Shown here one piece after another: positions 5,182-5,945 of a stretch of DNA of 5,945 nt; the first letter of the stretch is position 1, and each line of letters opens with the position of its first letter. Origin of the DNA: an uncultured Planctomycetota bacterium. GTDB lineage: Bacteria > Planctomycetota > Planctomycetia > Pirellulales > Thermoguttaceae. The notes under the pieces are model-generated. The model was not told the origin of the DNA, did not search any database, and saw nothing but the letters and a program-made list of their open reading frames with translations. The stretch is taken from NCBI GenBank assembly GCA_902797455.1, contig CADBTE010000251.1, positions 1 to 5,945 on the forward strand, given 5' to 3'. The position numbers were made by a program, and so were the translations under genes.

Positions 5182-5945
5182 ATGAGACACCCTCGAATAT
5201 TCTTCACCTCGGCCGTTTTGATCGCCGCGGCGCTCCTCTGCGCGGCGAACGCCCAAGCTTCCGACTCCCCCGCGAAAAAGACGGGGAAGATCTTTTTCGA
5301 GCGCGATACCTGCGTCATGGAAACGACCCCCTTCGTTTGGGAGGGGAAGATGCTTCTGTTCGCCTCGGTCCGCCGGGGAGGTTCCGCGCATACCCCCGAC
5401 CAGCTGTCGCTTCAGATCACCGATCCGGAAAGCGGCGAGGTTCTGTGCGAATTCGGCACCGGCTGCTCTCTGGGGTGCGCCTTTGTGAATGAAGGGACAC
5501 TGCACGTCTTCGCCGCGCGTCAGCCCGAGGGGGAAAGCTGGTTCCGCGATATCGTTCACTTTTGCTCAAACGACCTGAAGACATGGCGCGAGAGCCCCGC
5601 GGTCGCCGCCGAGAACGAGAACCTGCTCAACAGCTCGGTGTGCCGCGACGGCGACGGCTTTTTGATGGCGTACGAGTCGAACAACCCGGTCGCCTTTTGC
5701 TTTAAGTTCGCCCGCAGCGCCGATCTGGAGCATTGGGAAAAAGTTCCCGATATTTACTACGCCGGCCGCGACGGACATACCTACAGCGCCTGCCCGGTGA
5801 TCCGACGCTCGGGGGATTACTATTACGTGATTTTCCTGCGCCAAGACGGCCGCGGCGGCTTCGAGTCGGCGATGATCCGCTCTAAAGATCTGCGCTCCTG
5901 GGAAGAGTCCCCGCTCAATCCGATCTTGGCGGCCTGCGAGGGGGA
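5182..5945 (+). CDS. Secreted beta-propeller glycoside hydrolase-like protein (3' end outside window)
   Basis: An open frame of 254 codons runs from ATG 5182 off the right edge with no stop, preceded by a GAGG ribosome binding site. Residues 1-26 form a clear Sec signal peptide: basic start (R2, R5), hydrophobic core, then AQA before S27 as a signal peptidase I site. The rest shows propeller-blade repeats with the 'SxDLxxW' pattern of GH43/GH32/GH117-type enzymes: SNDLKTWRESP (129-139), SADLEHWEKVP (179-189) and SKDLRSWEESPLNPIL (234-249). Each follows a short hydrophobic strand such as GDYYYVIFLRQ (211-221). METTPFVWEGKMLLF (46-60) looks like the first blade. Catalytic acids cannot be assigned with confidence, so family and substrate are unknown and a non-catalytic propeller is possible. 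It is cysteine-rich (C44, C89, C95, C99, C128 and others). Its position after a FucP-type symporter suggests release of a sugar that the symporter imports. Confidence 0.85.
   Translation, partial: MRHPRIFFTSAVLIAAALLCAANAQASDSPAKKTGKIFFERDTCVMETTPFVWEGKMLLFASVRRGGSAHTPDQLSLQITDPESGEVLCEFGTGCSLGCAFVNEGTLHVFAARQPEGESWFRDIVHFCSNDLKTWRESPAVAAENENLLNSSVCRDGDGFLMAYESNNPVAFCFKFARSADLEHWEKVPDIYYAGRDGHTYSACPVIRRSGDYYYVIFLRQDGRGGFESAMIRSKDLRSWEESPLNPILAACEG

Overview
The window is high-GC bacterial chromosomal DNA with strongly GC-biased third codon positions. The wording of two conserved proteins points to Planctomycetota or a close PVC relative. TsaD carries an 'NHLQAHIYAC' metal site and 'SPGL' in place of the usual 'GPGL', and ArgC ends in a 'YPETTAL' tail. 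I recall both as planctomycete-like, but there is no rRNA or other decisive marker here, so the assignment is an inference.

Layout, left to right. (1) Positions 1-93 probably hold the last 30 codons of a plus-strand gene with a basic, low-complexity tail. (2) The gap 94-319 separates convergent genes and holds two back-to-back candidate terminators, a plus-strand one (about 124-168) and a minus-strand one (about 210-245). (3) A minus-strand cluster runs from 3423 down to 320: an NAD-dependent nucleotide-sugar epimerase/dehydratase, then argC (arginine biosynthesis), then tsaD (tRNA t6A modification). The gaps are 53 and 15 nt, so this is probably one transcript, although the three functions are unrelated. 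(4) The divergent region 3424-3688 holds candidate promoters for both directions, including an 11-base motif (GGCTGTAGAAT) present once on each strand. (5) A plus-strand pair follows: a FucP-family sugar:H+ symporter (3689-5113) and, 68 nt later, a secreted beta-propeller protein resembling glycoside hydrolases (5182 to beyond the right edge).

The plus-strand pair reads as a small carbohydrate-use module: an exported propeller enzyme would release a sugar outside the inner membrane and the symporter would import it. The minus-strand cluster is housekeeping plus sugar-nucleotide metabolism. I found no mobile element, CRISPR array, tRNA or rRNA, and no clearly novel system. The points most worth a second look are the propeller protein cut by the window edge, an apparent insertion in the symporter, the shared motif in the divergent promoter region, and the overlapping hairpins after tsaD.
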